Shown piece after piece: positions 9,759 through 19,149 of a stretch of DNA of 64,000 nucleotides. Location of the stretch: positions 42,568-106,567 of the forward strand of contig CANFOT010000005.1 of assembly GCA_947448625.1 (NCBI GenBank), written 5' to 3'. The stretch comes from Burkholderiaceae bacterium (GTDB lineage: Bacteria > Pseudomonadota > Gammaproteobacteria > Burkholderiales > Burkholderiaceae). The notes under the pieces were generated by a model. That model was not told the origin of the DNA, did not search any database, and saw only the letters and a list, made by a program, of their open reading frames with translations. The position numbers and the translations under genes are program-made. The stretch's first letter is position 1; each line of letters opens with the position of its first letter.

Positions 9759-9995
9759 TCACTTAGCGCGTGAATACTCAGATTGGTTCTGATTGCGCTT
9801 GTTAATCGCTTCAGTCCAGCTCGCCTGATCACCCGGAGTCCAGCCCTTAGTCATGAACCCGTTATCAGCACCCATATAAGGAGCTACATCAGGACGCTTT
9901 GCAGCTTTCGCTGCAATCTCAGGAGGCTCAGAACAAGCGGCTAACAATGCGCCCACTGCTACGCACAAACCGAGAGTTTTGAAATTCATTTTCAT
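9759..9995 (-). CDS. Small lipoprotein of unknown function in fdh operon
   Basis: MKMNFKTLGLCVAVGALLAACSEPPE lipobox (LLAAC); ATGA overlap with the fdh beta stop. Confidence 0.7.
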   Translation of the reverse strand: MKMNFKTLGLCVAVGALLAACSEPPEIAAKAAKRPDVAPYMGADNGFMTKGWTPGDQASWTEAINKRNQNQSEYSRAK

Positions 9996-10651
9996 GACTT
10001 TACTCCTGGAATTTTGTCGGCAGGCGTAGGTGTTGGTGCAGGCGAGCCTGAAGAACCATATGCAGTAGACCAACCGAAGATCTCATTGCTTGGATATCTT
10101 CCATTTGCCTCGCGAACTGAAACACGTTTGGCGTAAATAGTAGAAATTACCTCACTATCGCCACCAATCAAAGCCTTGGTTGAACACATCTCGGCACATA
10201 AAGGCAACTTACCCTCAGCCAAGCGGTTACGACCATACTTTTCAAACTCAGCAACACTACCGTTAGCTTCAGGGCCGCCGCTACAGAATGTGCACTTATC
10301 CATTTTGCTGCGGGAACCAAAGGCACCCTTGCTCAAGAACTGAGGGGCGCCAAATGGACAAGCAAATGAACAGTAGCCGCAACCAATACAGATATCCTTG
10401 TCATGCAAGACTACGCCTTCATCTGTTCGATAGAAACAATCCACTGGACAGACGGCCATACAAGGCGCATCTGAGCAGTGCATACAAGCAACTGAAACTG
10501 ATTTCTCTTGCCCGATCACGCCGTCATTAACCGTAACAACACGGCGACGAGTAATACCCCAAGGAACTTCGTTTTCGTTTTTACAAGCTGTGACACAGCC
10601 GTTGCACTCAATGCATCGCTCTGTATCACAAATAAATTTCATTCTTGCCAT
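9992..10651 (-). CDS. Formate dehydrogenase beta subunit (4Fe-4S ferredoxin)
   Basis: CDTERCIECNGCVTACKNENEVPWG, CMHCSDAPCMAVCPVDCF and CIGCGYCSFACPFGAPQF motifs. Confidence 0.92.
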   Translation of the reverse strand: MARMKFICDTERCIECNGCVTACKNENEVPWGITRRRVVTVNDGVIGQEKSVSVACMHCSDAPCMAVCPVDCFYRTDEGVVLHDKDICIGCGYCSFACPFGAPQFLSKGAFGSRSKMDKCTFCSGGPEANGSVAEFEKYGRNRLAEGKLPLCAEMCSTKALIGGDSEVISTIYAKRVSVREANGRYPSNEIFGWSTAYGSSGSPAPTPTPADKIPGVKS

Positions 10652-10679
10652 GGTGTTCTCCTGACTTTATCTTTTTAAC

Positions 10680-13664
10680 TTAGGCAAATTTTTCGATTTG
10701 GCACATGGTGGTTTTGGTTTCTTGCATCATCGTCACCATGTCGTAGCCGTAGGTTGTCGCAGTATTTACCGCCTCACCTAAAACTACTGGGGCAGCGCCC
10801 TCTGGATAATATTTACGCAAGTCATTGCCCTGCCACCAGCCAGCAAAGTGGAATGGCACAAATGCGGTACCTTGATCAACGCGTGGGGTTACCAATGCGC
10901 GCACTTTAATCTGGGCACCAGTTGGTGACTTGACCCAAACATAATCCCAGTTCTTAATACCGCGAACTTCTGCAGCCTTAGGATTGATTTCCACAAAGTT
11001 CTCTTGTTGCAACTCAGCCAACCATGGGTTAGAACGAGTTTCGTCCCCTCCACCTTCGTACTCAACCAAACGACCAGAGGTCAAAATGATTGGGAACTTT
11101 TCGTAGAGCTTTTCATTCAGATTCTTATCTTGAACTGTTTTGTAGAGGGTCGGCAAACGCCAGAAATTCTTCTTATCGGCTGCAGTTGGGTACTTACGCA
11201 TCATTGGCTCGTTAGTACTAAATAACGCCTCACGATGAGTTGGAATTGCATCCGGGAAGTTCCATACTACTGCGCGTGCTTTTGCATTGCCGAATGGATG
11301 ACAACCATTTTTCATCACAACGCGTTGAATACCACCGGATAAGTCAGTCTTCCAGTTCTTGCCTTCGGCAAGCTTTTGCTCTTCTTCGGTAAGCTGATTC
11401 CACCAGCCTAGCTTTTTCACGAGCACATGATCAAACTCTGGATAGCCGGTAGTAATAGCTGAACCCTTAGAGTAAGACCCATCTTCCGCCAATAAATTTT
11501 TGCCATCCTTTTCCACGCCGAAGTTCGCGCGGAAATTGCCACCACCCTCCATAACACTCTTGCTAGTGTCATAAAGATTTGGTGAGCCTGGATGCTTGAT
11601 GGCGGCGGTGCCATAGCAAGGCCAAGGCAAGCCATAGTAGTCACCGGTTGTGTCGTAACCTGACACTGGATCTACGCCACCACGCGACTTCAACGTCTTC
11701 GGATCAAATGTCCCAACCATTCTCATGTGGGCCTTTAAGCGCTCAGGAGTTTGGCCGGTATAACCAATAGTCCAGCAAGAGCGATTGATTTCACGCAAGA
11801 TATCTTCAATTTGCGGCTCTCTCCACTGCTTACCAGCAAACTTCGAGCTCAAGATCTTGTAATTCTTGGACAGCTCTTCACCGAAGCCAAGGCGATCAGC
11901 AAATGCCTGCATGATTACATGGTCAGGCACAGACTCAAATAATGGATCAATCACTTTCTCACGCCACTGCAATGAGCGGTTTGAGGCGGTAGCCGAACCT
12001 GTTGTTTCAAACTGAGTCGTTGCCGGCAAGAGGTAAACATTGCGATTCTTATTTACTGTATCGCCCTCAGCAGCTGGCATTGCTGCCATAGCTGCTGTAG
12101 CGCTTGGATATGGGTCGACAACAACCAATAAATCCAACTTATTCATCGCACGCTTCATGTCCAAACCGCGAGTTTGTGAATTAGGTGCATGACCCCAGAA
12201 GAACAAACCCTTTACATTGGTTTGCTGATCAATCATGTCATTCTTCTCAAGGACTGCATCAACCCAACGAGAAACCGTGGTGCCTGACTTCTCCATCATA
12301 TCGGGTGCATAGCGACCTTTAATCCACTCGTAATCTACGCCCCATACGGTAGAAAAATGCTTCCATGAGCCCGCTGCAAGACCGTAGTAACCAGGCAATG
12401 AATCTGGGTTAGGACCAACGTCAGTTGCACCTTGAACATTATCGTGACCGCGGAAAATATTCGCGCCACCACCAGACTTACCAATGTTGCCTAAAGCCAA
12501 TTGCAAAATACAAGAAGCGCGAACCATGGCATTACCAATGGTGTGCTGTGTTTGACCCATACACCAGACTAAAGTGCTTGGACGATTCTTCGCCATAGTC
12601 TCAGCCACTTTGTAAACCTGAGCCTCAGGAACGCCGCAGGCCTCTTCCACATTCTTAGGAGTCCACTTTTCCATCACTTCTTTGCGGATCTCATCCATGC
12701 CGTATACGCGGTCATTGATGTACTTCTTATCTTCCCAACCATTGTTAAAGATGTGATACAGAACACCAAACAAGAATGGAATGTCCGAACCAGAACGGAT
12801 GCGGACGTATTGATCAGACTTGGCTGCAGTACGGGTGTAGCGTGGGTCAACGACGATAACCTTGCAACCATTTTCTTTAGCATGCAACAAGCTGAGCATC
12901 GACACTGGATGCGCTTCTGCAGCATTTGAGCCAATGTACAAAGCTGCCTTAGCGTTCATCATGTCGTTATAGCTATTGGTCATCGCACCATAGCCCCAGG
13001 TGTTTGCTACACCGGCAACAGTAGTGGAGTGGCAAATACGCGCTTGATGATCTGTATTGTTGGTTCCAAAGAAAGAAACCCACTTGCGCAATAAATAAGA
13101 TTGCTCGTTATTGTGTTTTGAAGATCCAATAAAGAACATTGCATCCGGAGAGTACTTGCTGCGGATGTCCTTCATCTGCGCAGTAATTTCAGTTAAAGCC
13201 TGGTCCCAAGAAATACGTTGATATTTACCATCAACCAACTTCATTGGATAACGCAAACGGAAGTCACCATGTCCGTGCTCACGCAAGGCGGCACCTTTGG
13301 CACAGTAAGAACCCATATTAATTGGGGAATCAAAGACGGGATTTTGGCGAACCCAAACACCATTCTCAACGGTTGCGTCAGTAGCGCAACCTACAGAGCA
13401 GTGAGTACAAATTGTTCTTTTGACTTCGATCTTGCCTTTGCCATCAAGCATTGCTTTACTTGGCTCAGCTACCGCTTTTTGCACCAAGCTTAATTGGCTT
13501 GCTGCAATACCAGCACCGACACCTACACCAGATCGCTTGAGGAAAGTACGGCGATCCATGGTTGGCACTGCAGATTGCAGACCGCGCGAGAGGCTGCCGA
13601 TGAGACGTGATGCAGGCGTAGCGCGACTGCTTTGTGGGGTATTGGATTTACGAGTCAGACTCAT
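10680..13664 (-). CDS. Formate dehydrogenase alpha (catalytic) subunit, Cys-type Mo/W-bisPGD enzyme
   Basis: 994 aa; Tat motif DRRTFLKRSGVGVGAGIAAS, CTHCSVGCATDATVENG 4Fe-4S site, DHQARICHSTTVAG active-site region with Cys. Confidence 0.93.
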   Translation of the reverse strand: MSLTRKSNTPQSSRATPASRLIGSLSRGLQSAVPTMDRRTFLKRSGVGVGAGIAASQLSLVQKAVAEPSKAMLDGKGKIEVKRTICTHCSVGCATDATVENGVWVRQNPVFDSPINMGSYCAKGAALREHGHGDFRLRYPMKLVDGKYQRISWDQALTEITAQMKDIRSKYSPDAMFFIGSSKHNNEQSYLLRKWVSFFGTNNTDHQARICHSTTVAGVANTWGYGAMTNSYNDMMNAKAALYIGSNAAEAHPVSMLSLLHAKENGCKVIVVDPRYTRTAAKSDQYVRIRSGSDIPFLFGVLYHIFNNGWEDKKYINDRVYGMDEIRKEVMEKWTPKNVEEACGVPEAQVYKVAETMAKNRPSTLVWCMGQTQHTIGNAMVRASCILQLALGNIGKSGGGANIFRGHDNVQGATDVGPNPDSLPGYYGLAAGSWKHFSTVWGVDYEWIKGRYAPDMMEKSGTTVSRWVDAVLEKNDMIDQQTNVKGLFFWGHAPNSQTRGLDMKRAMNKLDLLVVVDPYPSATAAMAAMPAAEGDTVNKNRNVYLLPATTQFETTGSATASNRSLQWREKVIDPLFESVPDHVIMQAFADRLGFGEELSKNYKILSSKFAGKQWREPQIEDILREINRSCWTIGYTGQTPERLKAHMRMVGTFDPKTLKSRGGVDPVSGYDTTGDYYGLPWPCYGTAAIKHPGSPNLYDTSKSVMEGGGNFRANFGVEKDGKNLLAEDGSYSKGSAITTGYPEFDHVLVKKLGWWNQLTEEEQKLAEGKNWKTDLSGGIQRVVMKNGCHPFGNAKARAVVWNFPDAIPTHREALFSTNEPMMRKYPTAADKKNFWRLPTLYKTVQDKNLNEKLYEKFPIILTSGRLVEYEGGGDETRSNPWLAELQQENFVEINPKAAEVRGIKNWDYVWVKSPTGAQIKVRALVTPRVDQGTAFVPFHFAGWWQGNDLRKYYPEGAAPVVLGEAVNTATTYGYDMVTMMQETKTTMCQIEKFA

Positions 13665-13726
13665 ATGATGTCCCTGAGAAATATTTTTATTTAATTATTT
13701 AGAAACGACTTCATTAGCAAACCGCT

Positions 13727-13948
13727 TTAAAGCATGGTGGTTTCGTAATACTTGCGAACATGGGCCGACAGTTGATAACCATCATCTTTGCCCTGAACGG
13801 TGCTGCCAATTTCCTGAATCACCGCTTTGCCAATAGGCGTTTGTGACGCAATGGCAACAGCTCCAACTGCGGCGCCCGCTCCAATAAAAAACTGACGGCG
13901 TGAAGGCTTATTTTCTTCTGCAGATGCAGTGGTGGATTTAGTACTCAT
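13727..13948 (-). CDS. Small twin-arginine signal protein associated with formate dehydrogenase
   Basis: 73 aa; PSRRQFFIGAGAAVGAVAIAS Tat motif, immediately upstream of the fdh alpha subunit; resembles the formate-dehydrogenase-region Tat-target family. Confidence 0.8.
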   Translation of the reverse strand: MSTKSTTASAEENKPSRRQFFIGAGAAVGAVAIASQTPIGKAVIQEIGSTVQGKDDGYQLSAHVRKYYETTML

Positions 13949-14071
13949 CGTATGCTCCGTTTTAGTGCAAATTGATATGGGTCAAGTTTAATCGGAAATT
14001 GCATATTTGACATATTTGCGCAATAAAACTTTAGTAGTAGAAAGATCAATCCATTTTGATGCAATGCAACA

Positions 14072-14716
14072 TCAAATCATGTCAAAACTCTGCCCCTCAA
14101 TGGCTAGGAATTCTCTAGTTAATGCCGCGATGGGATGGTAAAGATGCATCTCAGGAATACCCTCAATTGCATCGCATAATTCGTCATACCAAGGGCGAAT
14201 GTGATCGTTGAAAAAGACCTTTTGATTTGTAAGATTTGAGATCTCTACATCGTCGCCCGCTATCAGGTAACGCATCACCTCGCACAATGCTGATAAGTGA
14301 TCCTCAGTCTCGGTGACCTCCTCCGCTGCCTCCAAACCAAAAAGCTCTATAGCACGACGAATATCTACCAAAGGCTTTTCATTTAAATGGCCCGCCATGT
14401 AAAAGGAGCCATTCAAAATCACATTAGGTCGACCAACACTGATGAAATTGAGATCAAACTCATCATGCCAAGCTTTGGCAGGATTATTTTTCGCCACCTC
14501 AACAACGCTATGCCATACCTTAGCCAGTGGTGCATCTTCGGATTGAACATCCTCCCCATTTGGAATGGATGAGGCTATTTGATCCAATAACTCCTGGTCT
14601 GGCGGCAAATGAAAGAATCTAGCAATCAAGCCATATAAATCTGCTCTAGCCAAATCCTCTGGCAAACCGACATCGCCCACCTCGGTAGTGGCGCTCCCTT
14701 TTAATTGTTCACTCAT
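14072..14716 (-). CDS. TorD/DmsD-like molecular chaperone
   Basis: LARADLYGLIARFFHLPPDQELLDQI and AWHDEFDLNFISVGRPNVILNGSFYMAGHLNEKPLVDIRRAIELFGL; start trimmed to MSEQLKG at 14716. Confidence 0.82.
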   Translation of the reverse strand: MSEQLKGSATTEVGDVGLPEDLARADLYGLIARFFHLPPDQELLDQIASSIPNGEDVQSEDAPLAKVWHSVVEVAKNNPAKAWHDEFDLNFISVGRPNVILNGSFYMAGHLNEKPLVDIRRAIELFGLEAAEEVTETEDHLSALCEVMRYLIAGDDVEISNLTNQKVFFNDHIRPWYDELCDAIEGIPEMHLYHPIAALTREFLAIEGQSFDMI

Positions 14717-16803
14717 ATCTCTTTTTTCACCATATCTACAACACGACAGTCGCTGCACATTTTTAACCTATCAAGCGCTGCACCCGCAAAAGCGCCATGG
14801 GCACTCAACTTCACCAACATGAGATCGACCATCTTCGCAGTTCCAAATACCTTGCCACAGCTAATGCAGTGAAAAGGCTTAGTCTCGTTGAGCTCCACTT
14901 TTTGTTTGCGCTCCTCCACTGACTGCAAACGAGGAGCTAAAGTTAAAGCTTGCTCTGGGCAAGTTTTAACGCAGATACCACATTGAACGCACTGCTTCTC
15001 TATAAAGGAAAGCTTGGGCTCATCAAGGTTATCCAATAGCGCACCCTCAGGGCAACTACCCACGCAAGACATACACAGTGTGCAGGCATCTTTATTGATA
15101 TTGAGACCACCCAAGAAGGAGGACTGTGGCAAAGCGGCGCCACCAGCTGGAAGTGGTGCTTTAGCTTGCTTTTGCAAGTGTTCCAAGACCATCTCGACAG
15201 TTTCACGCTTTTGATTGCCCAGCCCGAAAGTGGCAGGCGAGCAAATTGCCGGCAAAGCTCCACGCTGACGTAGCTTGCCCATAGCTGCAGATAAGGGCTG
15301 TAGATCATCAGTAGAGTCAATTTGTATTAGCGAGAATCTGGCATCGAAACCATAGGCAGACAAAATCGCATTACCTAAATCACATTGCGTTTCGAGTGCC
15401 GCACGATAAGCGGGATCCTCATCGCCCGTGAGCAATAAAATAAGCTCACCAAAACCATAACTAATTGCGCCAAGCCATAAATCCAGGCCAGTGGAAGCTA
15501 TGTGCTCTATTCCATAAGGCAATACAAAAGATGGCAATCCCTCAAATTGCTTTGGCCTTAGGTGAGCTAAACGCCCAAGAGAATCTATGGCTTGTGTTCC
15601 CGTCTTCAGCGTATGGAGCAATAATGCCGGCGCTTGAGCTTGACTGGTCTTAGCGCTCTCGGCAATAAATACATTGGCGAGAGTTTTAATCTCTTTACCC
15701 TGATGACTGACGCTTGGATAGTTGTAGCGCATCGCGCCCGATGGACAAACTGTTGAGCAAGCTCCACAGCCCATACACAAATTAGGATTAACCTCTACTG
15801 TGCCCTGGCCATTCTTAAACAAGGAGGAGATGGCGCCTGTAGAACAGACATCGATACAGGCACTGCATCCTACTTTGCCATTACGGCCATGCGCGCAAAT
15901 CTTTTCGGTATAGGCAAAGTACTTAGGCTTTTCAAATTCTCCGACTAAACCCAATAATTGGTTTGCCACCAAGGCTTGCTCAAGCGGATCTTTTCCCGGA
16001 GCAAAATAACCTTGTGGTGTTTGACTCATGCGCATCTTAGGGTCAGCGCGCAGATCCATAATCAAATCAAACTCGGAACTACGTTGACGATCTATTCGAT
16101 CGAAATTGATGGCACCAATACCAGCACAAGCTGTAATGCAGGCGCGATGAGATTTACATTTATCTAAGTCAATTTGAAATGCGTCATCAATTGCACTTTC
16201 TGGGCAAACCTCAACACAGGCACCGCAGCGAGTACACATCTCTGGATCAATCGGGTTTTGCAAAATCCAGTCAACTGAAAAATTTCCCAAATATCCATCT
16301 AGCTTGCTCACTTCACCGGTATAAATCGGAAAGTTTCTTGCAATTGGTAGCGCACCAGGCTCTGTACATAAAGCAGAGACATCAAGAGAGTCGCCGAGTT
16401 TTTCAGCCCAGGGCAATGCTTGATCGGCAGGCCCAATAATCAACAGACGTCCCTGGCTTTCGTAATTAACGACCGGCACAGGCTCCGCTTCAGGCATATC
16501 TGCCAAGGCGAGTAAGGCGGCAATTTTCGGAGTGGATGTTTTAGCTTCTTGTGTCCAGCCAGCCACTTCACGAATATTGATAAAGCGTAATGGCGCCACT
16601 AAAGGCTTTGCTGATTGCTCGGCAAGCTCTCCAAATAGAGCGCTCTCCTGGGTGCATGCGATAACAATAGAGTCACTGCCATCAAACGCTTTAATGACCG
16701 AACCAAGCTCCTGCCTACACAAAGAGGTATGCATAGTGAGCCCTAAAGCCTTTGAATCTAAAGGCATGGTTCCATTGCAATTACAGACTAATTTTTGACT
16801 CAT
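14713..16803 (-). CDS. Large multi-cluster 4Fe-4S ferredoxin-type protein of fdh cluster
   Basis: 696 aa; CTRCGACVEVCP, CMGCGACSTVCP, CTLCMSCVGSCP and CVQCGICVKTCP motifs, a degenerate CSACIDVC site, and a C-terminal CISCG...CSDC motif. Confidence 0.85.
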   Translation of the reverse strand: MSQKLVCNCNGTMPLDSKALGLTMHTSLCRQELGSVIKAFDGSDSIVIACTQESALFGELAEQSAKPLVAPLRFINIREVAGWTQEAKTSTPKIAALLALADMPEAEPVPVVNYESQGRLLIIGPADQALPWAEKLGDSLDVSALCTEPGALPIARNFPIYTGEVSKLDGYLGNFSVDWILQNPIDPEMCTRCGACVEVCPESAIDDAFQIDLDKCKSHRACITACAGIGAINFDRIDRQRSSEFDLIMDLRADPKMRMSQTPQGYFAPGKDPLEQALVANQLLGLVGEFEKPKYFAYTEKICAHGRNGKVGCSACIDVCSTGAISSLFKNGQGTVEVNPNLCMGCGACSTVCPSGAMRYNYPSVSHQGKEIKTLANVFIAESAKTSQAQAPALLLHTLKTGTQAIDSLGRLAHLRPKQFEGLPSFVLPYGIEHIASTGLDLWLGAISYGFGELILLLTGDEDPAYRAALETQCDLGNAILSAYGFDARFSLIQIDSTDDLQPLSAAMGKLRQRGALPAICSPATFGLGNQKRETVEMVLEHLQKQAKAPLPAGGAALPQSSFLGGLNINKDACTLCMSCVGSCPEGALLDNLDEPKLSFIEKQCVQCGICVKTCPEQALTLAPRLQSVEERKQKVELNETKPFHCISCGKVFGTAKMVDLMLVKLSAHGAFAGAALDRLKMCSDCRVVDMVKKEI

Positions 16804-16813
16804 GGATTTCTTC

Positions 16814-17374
16814 TTAACTGTTTTTCTTATCTACAGGCAAAGAATCTTTATTCCCCGCCTCCTGAATAGAGGTTTCTGAGGATGTTAAATCAGCCTGAGG
16901 AGTTAGGGGTAAGGCCTGCCCGTCAGGTTCAGGCAATTGATTAGTAGCAGTTTGCACGCTGGGCGCTTCTTCAGCGCCATCTTTACGGAAAATATTGAGC
17001 ATGTCCGATTGCACCATACGCTTGAGCATTTCCAGTGGAATTGGATCGGGCCTAGAGTAATCATCTATATAGATATCTAGACCATCCATCACATTAAAGT
17101 GTGGATCAGAAAACATCTTCTTCATTGCAGCTTGTTGAACTGCGGGATCTACATCCGGCCTCATAAAAGCCGAGAAATCAGGGGCAAGGCGATCTATTTT
17201 CTCAACGTCCTCCAGAGTCGCCGACGGAAGCATTTCTTGAGTATCCGCCGAAGACTCCTTTAGCTCAGAGCTGTCTGCTAATTCTCGCTTACCCTGGTCA
17301 GCCGATATTTTCTCAGCCTCAAGCGGCTCCCCAGACTTAAGACGCGACCAACGACCCAGAAATCCGCCAGCCAT
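16814..17374 (-). CDS. DUF3306 domain-containing protein
   Basis: MAGGFLGRWSRLKSG N-terminus and central DFSAFMRPDVDPAVQQAAMKKMFSDPHFNVMDGLDIYIDDYSRPDPIPLEMLKRM; position next to DUF3305 in an fdh cluster. Confidence 0.75.
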   Translation of the reverse strand: MAGGFLGRWSRLKSGEPLEAEKISADQGKRELADSSELKESSADTQEMLPSATLEDVEKIDRLAPDFSAFMRPDVDPAVQQAAMKKMFSDPHFNVMDGLDIYIDDYSRPDPIPLEMLKRMVQSDMLNIFRKDGAEEAPSVQTATNQLPEPDGQALPLTPQADLTSSETSIQEAGNKDSLPVDKKNS

Positions 17375-17913
17375 TAATCTTTCACCCCACGATTGGCGCC
17401 CTTGAAAGATTCGGGGCGATGACGCTTTTTGGGTTCAGGGCGGTAATGCTCATTAACAAATTCCTGCAACCAAGAGGCATGCTCCGAAGCTAAAGGAACA
17501 CTATCAACAGACTCACCACCATCTAACAAGCGACCTGCTTCGTTATAGCTGACACTGATGCGATGCGGAACAGCAATTGTTAGCTCAGATTTAGTCGCCT
17601 CGATAGATTGAGCATCAATATAGCGCTCGATATCTTCTTCTAAACGCCACATCACAAACCAACAAGGTTGAGTTGCCGAGAGGTTGAGGTAGTAGCCCTC
17701 ACCTTCATCCGGAAAAAGATTCAACTCATAACCCGTAAATAACCAAGACTCACCCTCATCATCGCGTCCCAAAAACCGCCCAATAATTTTGTTTTCCACA
17801 TTTGCAGAATTAGTGTATTGACCAAAATCTGGCAACACTTCCTGTGGCGCCCATCGATATGAAATCCAGGGGTTATCAACAAACTGCTTGCGCATGAGTA
17901 CCGCAAAACGCAT
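17374..17913 (-). CDS. DUF3305 domain-containing protein
   Basis: MRKQFVDNPWISYRWAPQEVLPD... and WFVMWRLEEDIERYIDAQSIEATKSELTIAVPHRISVSYNEAGRLLDGGESVDSVPL, as in DUF3305; TAATG junction with the next gene. Confidence 0.75.
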   Translation of the reverse strand: MRFAVLMRKQFVDNPWISYRWAPQEVLPDFGQYTNSANVENKIIGRFLGRDDEGESWLFTGYELNLFPDEGEGYYLNLSATQPCWFVMWRLEEDIERYIDAQSIEATKSELTIAVPHRISVSYNEAGRLLDGGESVDSVPLASEHASWLQEFVNEHYRPEPKKRHRPESFKGANRGVKD

Positions 17914-17919
17914 ATGGCC

Positions 17920-19008
17920 TTAAGTATTCTGAACCACGATGTTGGGAAATTTACTGCTCATATCTTTTGAGAGTGCTGCAACCTTAATGGCTACTTGTCT
18001 TGCAATAGCCTTATAAATTACACTGATAGCGCCATCCGGATCGGCCACCACTGTTGGGCGACCTGCATCAGCCTGCTCACGAATAGATAAGTTCAGGGGC
18101 AATGAGCCTAAAAAGTCTACGCCGTACTCTTGACACATCTTCTGGCCGCCACCCGTACCAAATACGTGCTCTTCATGACCACAACTTGGGCAGATATAGG
18201 TACTCATATTTTCGATAATGCCCACAATCGGCACGCCGACCTTCTCAAACATCTTTAAGCCCTTGCGTGCATCAAGCAAAGCAATATCTTGAGGCGTAGT
18301 AACAATCACTGCGCCAGTAACGGGCACCTTCTGCGCAAGTGTCAATTGAATATCTCCGGTACCAGGAGGCATATCCACAATCAGGTAATCCAAATCGCGC
18401 CAACGGGTTTGACGCAGTAATTGCTCCAAGGCAGATGTCACCATGGGGCCGCGCCACACCATAGGGGCATCATTGTCAATTAAGAAACCAATTGAACTTG
18501 CTTGAAGGCCATGACCTTCCATTGGCTCCATTGTATTTTCTTCAACCGATTCAGGTCTACCGGTAATACCCAGCATCATCGGCTGACTTGGGCCATAGAT
18601 GTCAGCATCCAGCATGCCAACTTGTGCGCCCTCAGCAGCTAATGCCAATGCGAGGTTGACTGCAGTGGTCGATTTTCCGACTCCACCCTTACCGCTAGCG
18701 ACTGCAATAATATTTTTGACGCCTGGCAACAACTTCACTCCGCGCTGCACTGCATGCGCAACAATTTGGCTGCTGACATTAACGCTGACATTTTTAACAT
18801 CAGGCAATTCACGGAGAACGGCAATAATTGATTTACGAATAGCATCAAACTGACTTTTTGCTGGATAGCCCAAAACAATATCCAGGCTAATATCGCCACC
18901 GTCAACACGCAAGTTTTTAACACTCTTTAACGTTACAAAATCAATTTGGGTGTTTGGGTCAATCAGACCCTTTAATGCTGCTTGCACAGCCTCTACAGTA
19001 AGCGCCAC
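17920..19008 (-). CDS. apbC: Mrp/ApbC/NBP35 family iron-sulfur carrier P-loop ATPase
   Basis: AVASGKGGVGKSTTAVNLALALAAEGAQVGMLDADIYGPSQPMMLG plus C-terminal CPSCG motif. Confidence 0.92.
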   Translation of the reverse strand: MALTVEAVQAALKGLIDPNTQIDFVTLKSVKNLRVDGGDISLDIVLGYPAKSQFDAIRKSIIAVLRELPDVKNVSVNVSSQIVAHAVQRGVKLLPGVKNIIAVASGKGGVGKSTTAVNLALALAAEGAQVGMLDADIYGPSQPMMLGITGRPESVEENTMEPMEGHGLQASSIGFLIDNDAPMVWRGPMVTSALEQLLRQTRWRDLDYLIVDMPPGTGDIQLTLAQKVPVTGAVIVTTPQDIALLDARKGLKMFEKVGVPIVGIIENMSTYICPSCGHEEHVFGTGGGQKMCQEYGVDFLGSLPLNLSIREQADAGRPTVVADPDGAISVIYKAIARQVAIKVAALSKDMSSKFPNIVVQNT

Positions 19009-19120
19009 CGACTTCTCCTAAGAAAAACAATCCCGCAAGGGGCTCAATATAATTTATTGAGATGTATTACAAATAATGGAATAGTGGGTAGATTAACCGC
19101 ACATCTAAAAAATTGCTTAA

Positions 19121-19140
19121 ACGAGATCAGGAGATCTCGT
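19121..19140 (-). terminator. Putative intrinsic terminator of the pit operon
   Basis: Perfect 8-bp stem ACGAGATC-AGGA-GATCTCGT; minus-strand reading is followed by TTTAAGCAATTTTTT; 10 nt beyond the pit stop. Confidence 0.5.
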
Positions 19141-19149
19141 CAAATTGAC

